Assembly (NCBI GenBank): GCA_007134845.1
Contig: SLKA01000006.1
Coordinates: 22,599 to 86,598 of the forward strand
Reading direction: 5' to 3'
Origin: Balneolales bacterium
Lineage (GTDB): Bacteria; Bacteroidota; Rhodothermia; Balneolales; Natronogracilivirgulaceae
DNA: 64,000 nucleotides
Shown here: positions 43,642 to 56,155 of the stretch, piece by piece
Position numbering within the stretch: the stretch's first letter is position 1
Layout of the letters: every line of letters begins with the position of its first letter
Position numbers and translations under genes: made by a program
The notes under the pieces: model-generated
What the model was told of the DNA's origin: nothing
Database searches by the model: none
The model's input: the letters and a program-made list of their open reading frames with translations, nothing else

Positions 43642-44868
43642 TCAGTTTCGGAAAATGAGCCTGCCGTACTTGCGCTTTCCGACTTTCAGAATAATCTCGG
43701 TACCAGTCTGTATTTCAAAGCGATAACGCGGATCTGTAATCTTTTCACCGTCAATCGAAACACCGCCCTGGGTGACCAGCCGCCTGGCTTCGTTGCTGCT
43801 TGGTACGAACCCGGTCTCCCTGATCACATCCAGAAGGCCGTAGTCAGAATCAGCGGAAAAGGTAAATTCCGGGATATCGTCCGGTACATCTTTCTGGATC
43901 ACTGTCTTTTCAAAATGAGCGCGTGCCTGATTCGCCTTCTCCTCCCCATGGTACATCCTTGTAAGGATCCAGGCCAGTTCGTGCTTGGTATTTCGGGGAT
44001 CAGCATCGGCCCGTTTCCTGATTTCAGGCAATTTTTCGTGGGACGCATCGGTCACAAGCTCAAAGTACGGGTAGATAAGGTCGTCCGGTATCGAAAGTGC
44101 TTTCCCATACATATCTTCCGGTTTTTCATCAATACCGATATAGTTATCGTAAGATTTCGACATTTTCCGGGTGCCGTCCGTTCCTACCAGAAGCGGCATC
44201 ATCAGGCAGATTTGCTGTGACTGGCCGAATTCCCGCTGAAGGTGCCTCCCTACAAGAAGATTGAATTTCTGGTCAATGCCACCCAGCTCGATATCTGACT
44301 TCAGGTGGACCGAATCCTGGCCTTGTGCCAGGGGATAGAGGAACTCGTGCAGGGATATGGTGTCGTTGTTCTGGTGCCGCTTGGTGAAGTCATCCCGCTC
44401 GATCATCCGGGCGACAGTGTAGTGTGATGCCAGACGGATCACATCCTCAAAACTCATGGGAGACAACCACTCTGAATTATAAACTATTTCCGTTTTATCA
44501 GGGTCAAGAATTTTCGATGCCTGTTCAAAATAGGATTTTCCATTGGCGACAACTGCCTCATGTGTGAGGGCCGGACGCGTTTTATTTGCACCGGACGGAT
44601 CGCCGATCATTGCCGTGAAATCACCGATAATCAGGATGGTGTGGTGTCCCAGATCCTGAAACTGGCGCATTTTTCGCAGTATAACCGAGTGTCCAAGGTG
44701 CAGGTCGGGCCGGGTCGGGTCACACCCAAGCTTCACCCGGAGGGGTGTTTGTGTTTTGTGAGAATGTTCAAGCTTTTGAACCAATTCTTCACGGGGAATA
44801 ATTTCAACGGTTCCCCTTTCAATAATTTCAAGTTGATCTTTAACGGGTGGTATGGGCATGTTATTCAT
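43642..44868 (-). CDS. tyrS: tyrosyl-tRNA synthetase
   Basis: LGCDPTRPDLHLGHSVILRKM; KMSKS; C-terminal S4 domain. Start moved to ATG 44868. Confidence 0.96.
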   Translation of the reverse strand: MNNMPIPPVKDQLEIIERGTVEIIPREELVQKLEHSHKTQTPLRVKLGCDPTRPDLHLGHSVILRKMRQFQDLGHHTILIIGDFTAMIGDPSGANKTRPALTHEAVVANGKSYFEQASKILDPDKTEIVYNSEWLSPMSFEDVIRLASHYTVARMIERDDFTKRHQNNDTISLHEFLYPLAQGQDSVHLKSDIELGGIDQKFNLLVGRHLQREFGQSQQICLMMPLLVGTDGTRKMSKSYDNYIGIDEKPEDMYGKALSIPDDLIYPYFELVTDASHEKLPEIRKRADADPRNTKHELAWILTRMYHGEEKANQARAHFEKTVIQKDVPDDIPEFTFSADSDYGLLDVIRETGFVPSSNEARRLVTQGGVSIDGEKITDPRYRFEIQTGTEIILKVGKRKYGRLIFRN

Positions 44869-45400
44869 CACTTGCGTTTGGTACTGACAGATAGCGTTCA
44901 ACAGAGTCGCGGTAGGGTTTAACGCCCGGCAGCACCCTGGCCACGATATCATAAGAGGCCGGGGCAACTTTCAGCAAAGGCTTGTAAAGAAAAGATTCTT
45001 TTTTGATTTCATTGCCGGGCAAGCTGAAACCGGCCAGAAATATAAGTAAAATACTCACTAACAGGCTGCTTTTTATGACACCAAACAGACCTCCGAACAG
45101 ACGGTTGGGAATACTAAGCAGAAGGAGCTGGATCAGGTTGTCCAGGAAGTAAATTCCTGCCTGAATAGCAATAAGTGTCAGTATGAAAATCAGGGCAAAT
45201 CCAATATAAGGAAGATAAAACTCGGGGATGTCAATAAAATGGCCAAGCAACCTTGCGAGCTTTTCGGCATATTGAAAAGCAAGAAAACCGGCTAAAACCA
45301 GTCCCACGATGCGAAAAACTTCTTTGACAAGACCATTCCGGAATCCTTTCCATGCAAACAAACAGATAAAAAGGATGAAAATGGCGTCAATCAGATTCAT
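44861..45400 (-). CDS. CvpA family membrane protein
   Basis: MNLIDAIFILFICLFAWKGFRNGLVKEVFRIVGLVLAGFLAF. Confidence 0.9.
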   Translation of the reverse strand: MNLIDAIFILFICLFAWKGFRNGLVKEVFRIVGLVLAGFLAFQYAEKLARLLGHFIDIPEFYLPYIGFALIFILTLIAIQAGIYFLDNLIQLLLLSIPNRLFGGLFGVIKSSLLVSILLIFLAGFSLPGNEIKKESFLYKPLLKVAPASYDIVARVLPGVKPYRDSVERYLSVPNASDE

Positions 45401-45861
45401 AAAGATTCCAGGAGTTCACGAACAACGCGATTAACCAGGGACCCGTCAGCCTTTCCCTTGACTTTCGGCATGAGTGCTCCCATTACTTTTCCCATATCGG
45501 ATATGGTGGATGCTCCTGTGTTCTCAATGACCTCATTTGCCAGGATACGTATTTCTTCTTCGGGAAGCATTTCCGGCAGATAGGATTCAATGACCCGGAG
45601 TTCATACTCTTCTTTTTCTGCCAGGTCATCCCTTCCAGCCTCTTTGTACTGAGAGAGGGAGTCTTTTCGCTGTTTTGCCGCTTTCATCAATACTTCGTGA
45701 ACCTGATCCTCTTTCAGGACCACTTCACTGCCTTTGCGTTCGCTGATCTCCTTCTCAAGTATCCTGGCTTTGAGTGAACGAAGTACCTGAAGGCGCGGCG
45801 CATCTTTGGTCCGCATGGCGTCCTTAAGATCGATTACTATTTTTTCGTATGTTGAGCTCAT
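45397..45861 (-). CDS. GatB/YqeY domain-containing protein
   Basis: DLKDAMRTKDAPRLQVLRSLKARI; VMGALMPKVKGKADGSLVNRVVRELL. Confidence 0.94.
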   Translation of the reverse strand: MSSTYEKIVIDLKDAMRTKDAPRLQVLRSLKARILEKEISERKGSEVVLKEDQVHEVLMKAAKQRKDSLSQYKEAGRDDLAEKEEYELRVIESYLPEMLPEEEIRILANEVIENTGASTISDMGKVMGALMPKVKGKADGSLVNRVVRELLESL

Positions 45862-45969
45862 GGCTGTGTGATATGATGGGCTATGATTTGGCAGTGAATT
45901 TCCCCTGTGAGCAATCGGGATAGCCGATTAAATCACCATACTGCAAATTAGTCAGTTTCCCCAAACAAA

Positions 45970-46000
45970 AAAAGGCTATACACCGGATGCATAACCTTTT
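45970..46000 (-). terminator. Rho-independent terminator after ribosomal protein cluster
   Basis: Minus strand AAAAGGTTATGCATCCGGTGTATAGCCTTTTTTT. Confidence 0.7.
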
Positions 46001-46023
46001 AAAATTAAGGAGAAAACACTGAT

Positions 46024-46194
46024 TCAGGATTTTTGGCGGGCAATAAAATCTTTAACCTGATCCTGCTCCATGGTTGATTCATGGAAAGCTATCTTGCCTT
46101 TGGCCGATTTCCTGGAGAGAATGACTTTAACCATTTTTCTCTGAGATGCTTTTGCAGCGAGGACTTGTTCCCCGTAAACCTGTTTCTTGGCCAT
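46024..46194 (-). CDS. DUF4295 family small protein
   Basis: MAKKQVYGEQVLAAKASQRKMVKVILSRKSAKGKIAFHESTMEQDQVKDFIARQKS (56 aa, read manually); downstream of rpmG. Confidence 0.85.
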   Translation of the reverse strand: MAKKQVYGEQVLAAKASQRKMVKVILSRKSAKGKIAFHESTMEQDQVKDFIARQKS

Positions 46195-46205
46195 AATTCT
46201 GTACC

Positions 46206-46376
46206 TTATTTAATCTCTTTGTGAAGGGTGTGCTTTCTGAGCTTGGCATTGAATTTCTTCAATTCCAACCGATTTGTAGTGGTTCTTCTGTTTTTTGTCG
46301 TTACATATCGGGAGGTGCCCGGTGCCTCGGTGCACTCCAGAATCACTTGTATTCGATTACCTTTTGCCTTCGCCAT
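46206..46376 (-). CDS. rpmG: 50S ribosomal protein L33
   Basis: [56 protein letters not shown] (56 aa, read manually). Confidence 0.95.
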   Translation of the reverse strand: MAKAKGNRIQVILECTEAPGTSRYVTTKNRRTTTNRLELKKFNAKLRKHTLHKEIK

Positions 46377-46384
46377 AACCGATG

Positions 46385-46630
46385 CTAAATATTTTTGTTA
46401 AGGGTGCCTTTTTCCCGGGCTTCTTTCAGTACTGCACTGATTCCTTTGCGGTTGATCGTACGCACTGTTTTTGCGGTTACCCGCAGTGTGATCCACCGGT
46501 CTTCCTCCGGAATGAAAAACCGCCTCTTCTGCAAATTGAGTTTGAAGAGATGCTTCGTCTTGTTATTGGACTTGGATGACCGATACCCGTTCAGGGCTTT
46601 TGTTCCGTAAATGTCGTCTCGCAATGACAT
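46385..46630 (-). CDS. rpmB: 50S ribosomal protein L28
   Basis: [54 protein letters not shown]; start likely MSLRDDIYG at 46630. Confidence 0.88.
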   Translation of the reverse strand: MSLRDDIYGTKALNGYRSSKSNNKTKHLFKLNLQKRRFFIPEEDRWITLRVTAKTVRTINRKGISAVLKEAREKGTLNKNI

Positions 46631-46920
46631 GGTTGCTTCCAATCAAGTTGATTATTTATCAGACAGACGCCAAATATAACCTGATTTAATAATAAATACA
46701 AACATGGGCACTCGTAAATTTAAATTTATCCGGAAGGGCGCCGTGCTCCATTCGTCGCTTTCGCGTTGTCGAAAAATCACCCAGGAATCATTTTAGAAGA
46801 AAAGACGATATTTATCATAAGTTGTTTTGAAAAGGCGCGATTAAGGGCTATTTTCACTAACTAAAATGGAAGAAAATAGTGGCAGTCCTTCCCCGGGTCG
46901 AAAGCCACTCTGATATATAA

Positions 46921-48858
<1,938 letters not shown>

Positions 48859-48911
48859 AAGCCCGATATCTAAACGAATTAAAACCGTATAACACTGAAT
48901 AATTTTTTCTG

Positions 48912-51512
48912 ATGTCAGACAAGATCATTAAAATCAATCTCGAAGACGAGATGAAATCATCCTACATCGATTATTCGATGTCGGTAATTGTATCCCGCGC
49001 CTTGCCGGATGTCCGTGACGGACTCAAACCCGTTCACCGGCGGGTGCTCTTCGGCATGAGCGAACTCGGCATGCTCCACAACCGGGCCTATAAAAAAAGT
49101 GCTCGTATTGTGGGTGAAGTCCTTGGTAAATACCATCCGCACGGCGATTCGGCGGTGTACGATTCCATTGTAAGAATGGCCCAGGATTTCTCCATGCGCT
49201 ATACGCTCGTTGACGGTCAAGGGAATTTCGGTTCTGTGGATGGGGATTCGGCTGCTGCCATGCGGTATACCGAAGCACGCATGGAGCGTATTTCAGAAGA
49301 AATTCTGTCTGACATCAACAAGAACACGGTAGATTTTCAGCCCAACTTTGATGATACGCTGACCGAGCCGTCGGTTATGCCGTCGATGGTGCCAAACCTG
49401 CTTATCAACGGAGCATCCGGTATTGCTGTAGGTATGGCGACCAACATGCCGCCGCACAATATGACAGAGGTGGTCAACGGTATCAAGGCCTATATCCAGG
49501 ATCCGGAAATTGAAATTTCCGACCTGATGAAGCACATCACGGCACCTGACTTCCCAACGGGTGGTATCATTTATGGTTATGATGGTGTCAGAGAGGCTTA
49601 CGAAACCGGGCGCGGACGCGTTGTGTTGCGGGCCCTGGCTTCAGTGGAGGAGCTCAGGGGCAATCGCGAACAGATTATTGTCACTGAAATTCCCTATCAG
49701 GTTAATAAGGCGACCCTGATCGAAAAAATCGCCTTCCTTGTCCAGACCGAAAAAATCACAGAAATTTCGGATGTTCGTGACGAATCTGATCGCGAGGGAA
49801 TGCGGATTGTGATCATGCTGAAGCGTGGTGCGGTTCCGAGTGTGGTGTTGAACCAGCTGTACAAGTATACACAGATGCAGCACACGTTCGGTGTCATCAA
49901 CCTGGCTCTGGTCAAAGGCCGGCCGAAGGTGATGAACCTGAAGAAGATCATCAAGCATTTCGTTGAGCATCGTATTGAAGTCATCATTCGGCGCACCCTG
50001 TACGATCTGGATCAGGCAGAAGCGCGGGCACATATTCTGGAAGGACTTAAAATCGGAGTTGACAATCTGGACGAGGTGATCCAGACGATCCGCGCATCCA
50101 GCAACGTCCCGATAGCCAATGAGAGGCTCAGAAGACGATTCGGACTCAGCGACCTGCAAGCTAAGGCCATTCTGGATATGCGCCTTCAGAAGCTTACCGC
50201 ACTTGAGCGGGATAAAATCGAACTGGAATACAAGGATATACTTGAGCAGATCAGGGAATTCCGCCGCATTCTGACCAGCAGAGAAGTCCAGAGCAAGATC
50301 ATCGTTGATGAGCTTGAAGAGCTCAACCAGAGATACGGCGATGAGCGCCGGACACAGATCGTCTACTCGGCAGAAGATTTCAACATTGAGGATATGATAG
50401 CTGATGAGGATGTGGTTGTCACTATTTCCAACACTGGTTACATCAAAAGAACGCCGGTGAGCGGATATCGCAGGCAGAAACGGGGCGGATCCGGCATGAA
50501 AGGCGCCACGACCAAGGATGATGAATATGTAGAGCATCTCTTTGTGGCTACCAACCACAATTATATTCTGTTCTTCACCCAAAACGGAAAATGTTACTGG
50601 CTGAAAGTGTATGAAATTCCGGAAGGAACGCGACTCAGCCGCGGGCGCGCTATCGTAAATCTCATTGAGATCGAAAAGGATGACAAGGTTCAGGCGTTTG
50701 TGCCGGTCAAGACCCTTGAAGATGAGAAGTATACCAAAAATCACAACATCATTATGGCTACAGAAAAGGGCATAGTGAAGAAAACCAGTCTCGACGCTTA
50801 CAGCAGGCCGAGGCGCAATGGTATTCTTGCCATCAGTGTGGACGATGATGATTGTCTGCTAAGCGCCAGTTTGACAGACGGCAAGAGTACAATACTGCTC
50901 GGTGCCAAAAATGGGCGGGCTATCCGCTTCAAGGAGACGGATGTCCGACTCATGGGCCGGAATACCCGTGGAGTGCGTGGCATCAACCTGTCAGATAAAA
51001 CCGACAAGGTGGTAGACATGGTGGTGATCAAGAACACCAACGACGCGACGGTACTGGCCCTTTCTGAACATGGATACGGAAAACGAAGCCTTGTTGATGA
51101 TTATCGCGAACAAACACGCGGCGGGAAAGGGGTCATAACGCTGAAAATCACCCCAAAGACAGGGAAACTCATTGCGCTAAAAGAGGTTAGCGATAATGAT
51201 GACCTCATGATCATAACGGAAAAGGGCAAGATTATCCGCATGCATAGCAAGGATATCAGGTCTATGGGCCGTAATACCCAGGGCGTAAGAATGATGCGTC
51301 TGGGAGGAAGTGATACAATTTCCGGTATCTCTCGCGTGGTCAGTGATGATGATGCGGATACAGCCCGCAAGGTGGGTGAGAACGGCGTAGTGGTTGATCT
51401 GACTAAAAGTGAAAACGGAGAAGGCAGCAGCACTGAACCCGGTTCCGATCATGATGAAAATCGCGGATCGGATGACACCACAGGCCAGCTTGGATTTGAT
51501 GAGGATTTATAA
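48912..51512 (+). CDS. gyrA: DNA gyrase subunit A
   Basis: [41 protein letters not shown]; GyrA-box QTRGGKGV; acidic C-terminal tail. Confidence 0.98.
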   Translation: MSDKIIKINLEDEMKSSYIDYSMSVIVSRALPDVRDGLKPVHRRVLFGMSELGMLHNRAYKKSARIVGEVLGKYHPHGDSAVYDSIVRMAQDFSMRYTLVDGQGNFGSVDGDSAAAMRYTEARMERISEEILSDINKNTVDFQPNFDDTLTEPSVMPSMVPNLLINGASGIAVGMATNMPPHNMTEVVNGIKAYIQDPEIEISDLMKHITAPDFPTGGIIYGYDGVREAYETGRGRVVLRALASVEELRGNREQIIVTEIPYQVNKATLIEKIAFLVQTEKITEISDVRDESDREGMRIVIMLKRGAVPSVVLNQLYKYTQMQHTFGVINLALVKGRPKVMNLKKIIKHFVEHRIEVIIRRTLYDLDQAEARAHILEGLKIGVDNLDEVIQTIRASSNVPIANERLRRRFGLSDLQAKAILDMRLQKLTALERDKIELEYKDILEQIREFRRILTSREVQSKIIVDELEELNQRYGDERRTQIVYSAEDFNIEDMIADEDVVVTISNTGYIKRTPVSGYRRQKRGGSGMKGATTKDDEYVEHLFVATNHNYILFFTQNGKCYWLKVYEIPEGTRLSRGRAIVNLIEIEKDDKVQAFVPVKTLEDEKYTKNHNIIMATEKGIVKKTSLDAYSRPRRNGILAISVDDDDCLLSASLTDGKSTILLGAKNGRAIRFKETDVRLMGRNTRGVRGINLSDKTDKVVDMVVIKNTNDATVLALSEHGYGKRSLVDDYREQTRGGKGVITLKITPKTGKLIALKEVSDNDDLMIITEKGKIIRMHSKDIRSMGRNTQGVRMMRLGGSDTISGISRVVSDDDADTARKVGENGVVVDLTKSENGEGSSTEPGSDHDENRGSDDTTGQLGFDEDL

Positions 51513-51534
51513 AAAACATGGATCTGCGAGAAGG

Positions 51535-52476
51535 CTATTGTTTCTTCAGTAGATCCATAAGTAGTTGTTTTCTTTTCTCTTTTAGGGCCTCGGGGCCACA
51601 AATGGCAACGTGTTTTCCGAAGCGCAACAGCCATTCATTGATGAAATCCAGGTCATCAATGAAAAATGTGATTGTAAGATTGTTTTTATGCCTTGACTTG
51701 CTGGTAATCTGACCAGGAAGCTCTGTGAGCAGAGAGAAAGCTTTTTCTTGGTGAACCCGGATTGTAACAGGGAAATTGCTCTCGGAGCGACCGTACAGAA
51801 TATCATCAAGTTTGAAATCGTGATACCGCAAAAAGGGTCTGTCATTCAGGGCGATGTTTTTCATTCGGGAAAGCATGAAGTTTCGCAGCGCTTTTCTGTC
51901 GTGACAATAACCAATCACATTCCAGTGATCAGTGTAATGCACCAGAAGGTGTGGATCAATGGTGCGCTGCGTTGTCCGGTTCTTGCGGTCCCTGTAGTCA
52001 AAGGATACGGACCGTTTCTCGACAAATGAAGAGCACAAAATAAACCAGTCACCTCCCGACTCCCTTTTTTCCACATTTTTGATATAAGGCGATACCAGGG
52101 TTTTGCTTTCAAGAATATTCATTTGTGACTGCAGTGCGGCCGGTATGGAGCTGCGAATCTTTAGAGACACATTTTCGGCGTCACGAACCATTTCCCGGTC
52201 CACCTGGGATTTTACAAATGACAGCCCCATCATAATTACGGATAATTCCCTGAACGTAAACATAATTGCAGGAATCAACCCGTCCCGCAGAACACCATAT
52301 CCCATATCCGGAAAATGGGTCACCGGTACGCCCAATTCCTGAATCACCCGAAGGTCACGAAAAACAGTACGCTTGCTGATCCCAAACTGATCCATAAGGG
52401 TGCGGGATGTGACTTTTTTCCCGGACTGCAGCATATACAGAATCTTCAGTCTGCGTTCGTTGCTGTTCATTGACAT
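51535..52476 (-). CDS. HTH + WYL domain (YafY-type) transcriptional regulator
   Basis: RRLKILYMLQSGKKVTSRTLMDQFGISKRTVFRDLRVI; WYL-like VSFDYRDRKNRTTQRTIDPHLLVHYTDHWNVIGYC. Confidence 0.88.
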   Translation of the reverse strand: MSMNSNERRLKILYMLQSGKKVTSRTLMDQFGISKRTVFRDLRVIQELGVPVTHFPDMGYGVLRDGLIPAIMFTFRELSVIMMGLSFVKSQVDREMVRDAENVSLKIRSSIPAALQSQMNILESKTLVSPYIKNVEKRESGGDWFILCSSFVEKRSVSFDYRDRKNRTTQRTIDPHLLVHYTDHWNVIGYCHDRKALRNFMLSRMKNIALNDRPFLRYHDFKLDDILYGRSESNFPVTIRVHQEKAFSLLTELPGQITSKSRHKNNLTITFFIDDLDFINEWLLRFGKHVAICGPEALKEKRKQLLMDLLKKQ

Positions 52477-52504
52477 TGCGGATGTGCGTCTATATTTTGA
52501 GGAG

Positions 52505-53164
52505 TCAGCGTTTGTTCAAGTGGACAATATACTTGTTATGAAAGAAAGGTTGGTCAGTGAGATTGAATCGCTGCAATGTGATGCGGTAGTTTTTGGTCAG
52601 ATCACCGTTTATCTCTGAAAAGACATCATCCCCCTTCAACAGGGATATTTCACTGATGTTTTTATTCTGAAGTGCTTTCAGCAGAACATCGACAGGAAAT
52701 GCGTGTTTGGAAACCACTCGACAAGGTGTGTCCGTGGCAATATCTGCGATATTTTGATGGATGACGCTGGCATTGGTCAGTCCCAGTGAACGGATGATAT
52801 CTTTGACCACGAGTGTCTTTTTTCGAACTTTGTCAACGAGAAGAAAATCTCTTTCAGGACATGCAATGGCCATGGGAAGTCCCGGCAACCCGCCACCAGT
52901 ACCGGCGTCTATTATGGTGTTCGCTTCATTGCTGTAAGAAACCCCTGTAGATGCTACGAGAAAAAGACTGTGAAGAATGTGGTTTTTCAACAAGGACTCG
53001 TCTGTTTTTCTGCTGAAAAGGTTCACGGTGCGATTCCAGTGCAGCCATTTGCCAACGAGCAAGGTGTATGAAGCCTGGTATTTTTCATACAGGGCAAGGA
53101 CATATTCACATGTTTCACGTGAAACATAGGAGATATCGGTACTGTCCTTCATGTGGTGTGCCAT
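52505..53164 (-). CDS. rsmG: 16S rRNA (guanine527-N7)-methyltransferase
   Basis: YLLVGKWLHWNRTVNLFSRK-like region; TIIDAGTGGGLPGLPMAIACPERDFLLVDKVRKK; VVSKHAFP. Confidence 0.95.
   Translation of the reverse strand: MAHHMKDSTDISYVSRETCEYVLALYEKYQASYTLLVGKWLHWNRTVNLFSRKTDESLLKNHILHSLFLVASTGVSYSNEANTIIDAGTGGGLPGLPMAIACPERDFLLVDKVRKKTLVVKDIIRSLGLTNASVIHQNIADIATDTPCRVVSKHAFPVDVLLKALQNKNISEISLLKGDDVFSEINGDLTKNYRITLQRFNLTDQPFFHNKYIVHLNKR
53111..53126. promoter_or_regulatory. parS centromere site 1 (inside rsmG)
   Basis: TGTTTCACGTGAAACA, exact 16-bp parS palindrome. Confidence 0.95.
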
Positions 53165-53338
53165 TATCGGTTATCGGTGTTGTTGACAAAAAGCATAAAG
53201 CATTTTCGTACTTATGATCCCGGCTGTGAAGGAATCATTTAACTCAACAGCATGGATTAATCAAATATACGGTTGCGGGCACCCAGTAATTACAAGAACG
53301 CAATCCAGATGTCGGCAACGAACAGTATTTCGTCGGGA

Positions 53339-53354
53339 TGTTTCACGTGAAACA
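53339..53354. promoter_or_regulatory. parS centromere site 2 (just downstream of mnmG stop)
   Basis: TGTTTCACGTGAAACA, exact 16-bp parS palindrome. Confidence 0.95.
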
Positions 53355-53365
53355 ATTGCGTGCCA

Positions 53366-55255
53366 TCAATTATCAAGGTAGAGCATCAGTATTGAGATGT
53401 CACTAGCAGATACACCGCTGATCCTGCTGGCTTGCCCGATTGTTTCCGGTTTGATTTTCAGTAGTTTTTGACGGCCTTCGCTGGAAAGACTGTGCAAATT
53501 GTCATAGTTGATCTTGCCGGGAATCCGCATGCTTTCCTTTTCGTGAATCTGCCGGACCATTACGTTTTCCTTTTCTATATAACCCTCATATTTAAGCTGA
53601 ATTTCCACCTGTTCAATAGCAAGTTCATTGTTTGTGATTTTTGAGACCTCATTTTTCAAAGCGGGATCGTGAGAAATCAGGTCAAAAAGGGATATGTGCG
53701 GCCGCGTGATGAGTTTGGGAATTTTGACAGACTGTCTGAGCGGCGACTGGCCTGCAGACTGCAGGAATCCGTTGAATGTATCGGGTTGAGCGCTGTAATC
53801 AGAAAGGAAAGATGTGAGCCTATTGATTTCCTTTTTTTTGATCTGGAGCAGATTGTATCGCTCGTCCGATGCCAGGCCGATGAGGTGTCCGATCGGAGTC
53901 AGGCGCAGATCAGCATTGTCCTGACGCAAGAGGATCCGGTGTTCAGCACGGGAAGTAAACATGCGGTATGGTTCTTCCGTACCTTTATTCACAAGGTCAT
54001 CTATCAGAACACCTATATAGGCATCAGAACGCTTCAGCACAATTACATCTTTATTCTGGATTTTTCGTGCAGCATTAATACCGGCCATGAGTCCCTGGCT
54101 CGCCGCTTCCTCATAACCGGTCGTACCGTTGATCTGTCCGGCAAAATACAAGCTCCCAATCAGCTTGGTCTCCATACTGCGTTTGATCTGGTGAGGCGGG
54201 AAATAATCATACTCAATCGCATAGCCGGGGCGAATCATGACAACATTCTCAAAACCGGGAATGGTTCTCAAGGCATGATATTGCGTGTCTTCGGGCAGAC
54301 TGGTAGAAAATCCGTTAAGGTACATTTCATAAGTGCTTCGTCCTTCAGGCTCCAGGAACAACTGGTGACGGTCTCTGTCGGCAAAACGGTGGATCTTGTC
54401 TTCTATTGAGGGGCAATACCGTGGCCCGGTGGAGGTAATCCGCCCATTGAACATGGGGCTGCGGCTAAAACCAGTTCTGAGTACATCGTGAACTTCAGGT
54501 GTCGTGTAGGCGATCCAGCAGGTGAGCTGTTCTTCCTTGCCGGGCAAAGTATCCGTCAAGAAGGAAAAAGGAGTTGGTTTTTCATCTCCGTATTGGATTT
54601 CAAGCTGCTCATAGTCAATGGTTCTGCCATCAAGCCGGGGTGGAGTTCCTGTTTTAAGGCGACCTGCCTCAAAACCCAGTTTTTCCAATGACGCTGTTAT
54701 ACCGATGGATGCACGTTCTCCGGAGCGGCCGCCGCCAAAATTCTTTTCTCCTATGTGGATCAGGCCGTTAAGGAATGTCCCGTTGGTGAGAATGACCGAT
54801 TTGGATTTGATTATATGGCCGCTTTGTGTTTCAATGCCGGTTACCCGGTTATTTTCGGTAACAATACCGGTGACGCTGTCCTGACGTAAATAAAGTTCCG
54901 GAATGCGCTCCAGATCCTCTCTGACATGCGAGGCGTACTGCAGTCGGTCGCTTTGAGCGCGTGGGCTCCACATGGCAGGACCCTTACTACGGTTAAGTAT
55001 CCGGAACTGAACACCAGAAGAGTCAGCCACACGTCCCATGATTCCACCCATTGCGTCAATCTCCCGGACAAGCTGGCCTTTGGCCACTCCGCCAATGGCC
55101 GGGTTGCAGGACATCTGTGCAATCGCATTCAAGTTCATTGTAATCAATAATGTACGACATCCCATTCTGGCCGCTGCTCCAGCGGCTTCGCTGCCGGCAT
55201 GTCCGCCGCCAACCACGATCACATCAAATTCAGGGTGCAAACTCAGTTTCGTCAT
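53366..55255 (-). CDS. mnmG: tRNA uridine 5-carboxymethylaminomethyl(34) synthesis enzyme MnmG
   Basis: FDVIVVGGGHAGSEAAGAAARMG; CNPAIGGVAKGQLVREIDAMGG; RPGYAIEYD; start moved to ATG 55255. Confidence 0.97.
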   Translation of the reverse strand: MTKLSLHPEFDVIVVGGGHAGSEAAGAAARMGCRTLLITMNLNAIAQMSCNPAIGGVAKGQLVREIDAMGGIMGRVADSSGVQFRILNRSKGPAMWSPRAQSDRLQYASHVREDLERIPELYLRQDSVTGIVTENNRVTGIETQSGHIIKSKSVILTNGTFLNGLIHIGEKNFGGGRSGERASIGITASLEKLGFEAGRLKTGTPPRLDGRTIDYEQLEIQYGDEKPTPFSFLTDTLPGKEEQLTCWIAYTTPEVHDVLRTGFSRSPMFNGRITSTGPRYCPSIEDKIHRFADRDRHQLFLEPEGRSTYEMYLNGFSTSLPEDTQYHALRTIPGFENVVMIRPGYAIEYDYFPPHQIKRSMETKLIGSLYFAGQINGTTGYEEAASQGLMAGINAARKIQNKDVIVLKRSDAYIGVLIDDLVNKGTEEPYRMFTSRAEHRILLRQDNADLRLTPIGHLIGLASDERYNLLQIKKKEINRLTSFLSDYSAQPDTFNGFLQSAGQSPLRQSVKIPKLITRPHISLFDLISHDPALKNEVSKITNNELAIEQVEIQLKYEGYIEKENVMVRQIHEKESMRIPGKINYDNLHSLSSEGRQKLLKIKPETIGQASRISGVSASDISILMLYLDN

Positions 55256-55405
55256 AGAAAAAAACAAGGGAATCAAAAATTTACAGTCACATATCAGTAT
55301 GTCAGTAACGTAGTAACAGCTGAACAACGTTTGTTTCAAGTGTATACAGACTAACCTGGAAAGGGGATAGTGCCTGAAGGTGGAAGAGATGTCCAGAAAT
55401 AAAAA

Positions 55406-55442
55406 AAAGCGTAACCAATTGCATGGCAACTGGTTACGCTTT
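55406..55442 (-). terminator. Rho-independent terminator abutting tRNA-Asp 3' end
   Basis: AAAGCGTAACCAGTTGC-CAT-GCAATTGGTTACGCTTTTTTTT on minus strand. Confidence 0.88.
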
Positions 55443-55444
55443 CG

Positions 55445-55518
55445 CGATCCGGATGGGACTCGAACCCACGACCTCCTGCGTGACAGGCAGGCGTTCTAAC
55501 CAACTGAACTACCGGACC
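55445..55518 (-). tRNA. tRNA-Asp (anticodon GTC)
   Basis: GGTCCGGTAGTTCAGTTGGTTAGAACGCCTGCCTGTCACGCAGGAGGTCGTGGGTTCGAGTCCCATCCGGATCG; full cloverleaf, CTGTCAC loop; CCA not encoded. Confidence 0.96.
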
Positions 55519-55583
55519 AAGGACAACAAATATACGCACATTTATGCCATAGAGTCAATATCCCGGCTTAAATTTGTCCGGAA

Positions 55584-56126
55584 TCAAAGCAGATCTTTGA
55601 TGGCATTTTGTACGCGTTCATCCATTGGATTTTCACGTGTCTTGAATCTCCTTTGCAGCGAGCCATTTCTGTCAACAAGAAACTTCTCGAAGTTCCAGTT
55701 GATGTCACCGGTATAATCGTGATTTTCAACACCAGTCAGATATGTGAACAACGCATGCTGTTTCGGTCCGACGACATCAACCTTTGAAAACATCGGAAAC
55801 GTGATATTGAAATTGAGCTCACAAAACTCCATGATCTCCATATCGGACCCCGGCTCCTGGTTGCCGAAATTGTTGGCAGGGAATCCCAGGATCACAAAAC
55901 CGTCATCCTTGTACGTATTGTAGAGATTCTGCAGATCGTCATATTGTTTTGTGTAACCACATTTTGAAGCTGTGTTGACAATCATTATTACATTACCTTT
56001 GTAATCATTTATGGAGACTTCGTGACCCCTGATGTTCGTTAAGGTAAAATCATAGAATGAAGTATCCGCATTGTGTGTTGCCATAAGCAGTGACATGATG
56101 ATTATTAGTGCCGTAATTGTTACCAT
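55584..56126 (-). CDS. glutathione peroxidase family protein
   Basis: IVNTASKCGYTKQYDDLQNLYNTYKDDGFVILGFPANNFGNQEPG; NWNFEKFLVDRNG. Confidence 0.95.
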   Translation of the reverse strand: MVTITALIIIMSLLMATHNADTSFYDFTLTNIRGHEVSINDYKGNVIMIVNTASKCGYTKQYDDLQNLYNTYKDDGFVILGFPANNFGNQEPGSDMEIMEFCELNFNITFPMFSKVDVVGPKQHALFTYLTGVENHDYTGDINWNFEKFLVDRNGSLQRRFKTRENPMDERVQNAIKDLL

Positions 56127-56155
56127 AATTCCTTTCCAAATTTATTTGAAAGAAC

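Noticed and set aside
49641-50744. 367-aa minus-strand ORF
   Set aside because: Antisense shadow of gyrA.
53366-55429. MnmG extended N-terminus from 55429
   Set aside because: Upstream residues are not MnmG-like and the extension approaches the tRNA terminator; ATG 55255 is preferred.
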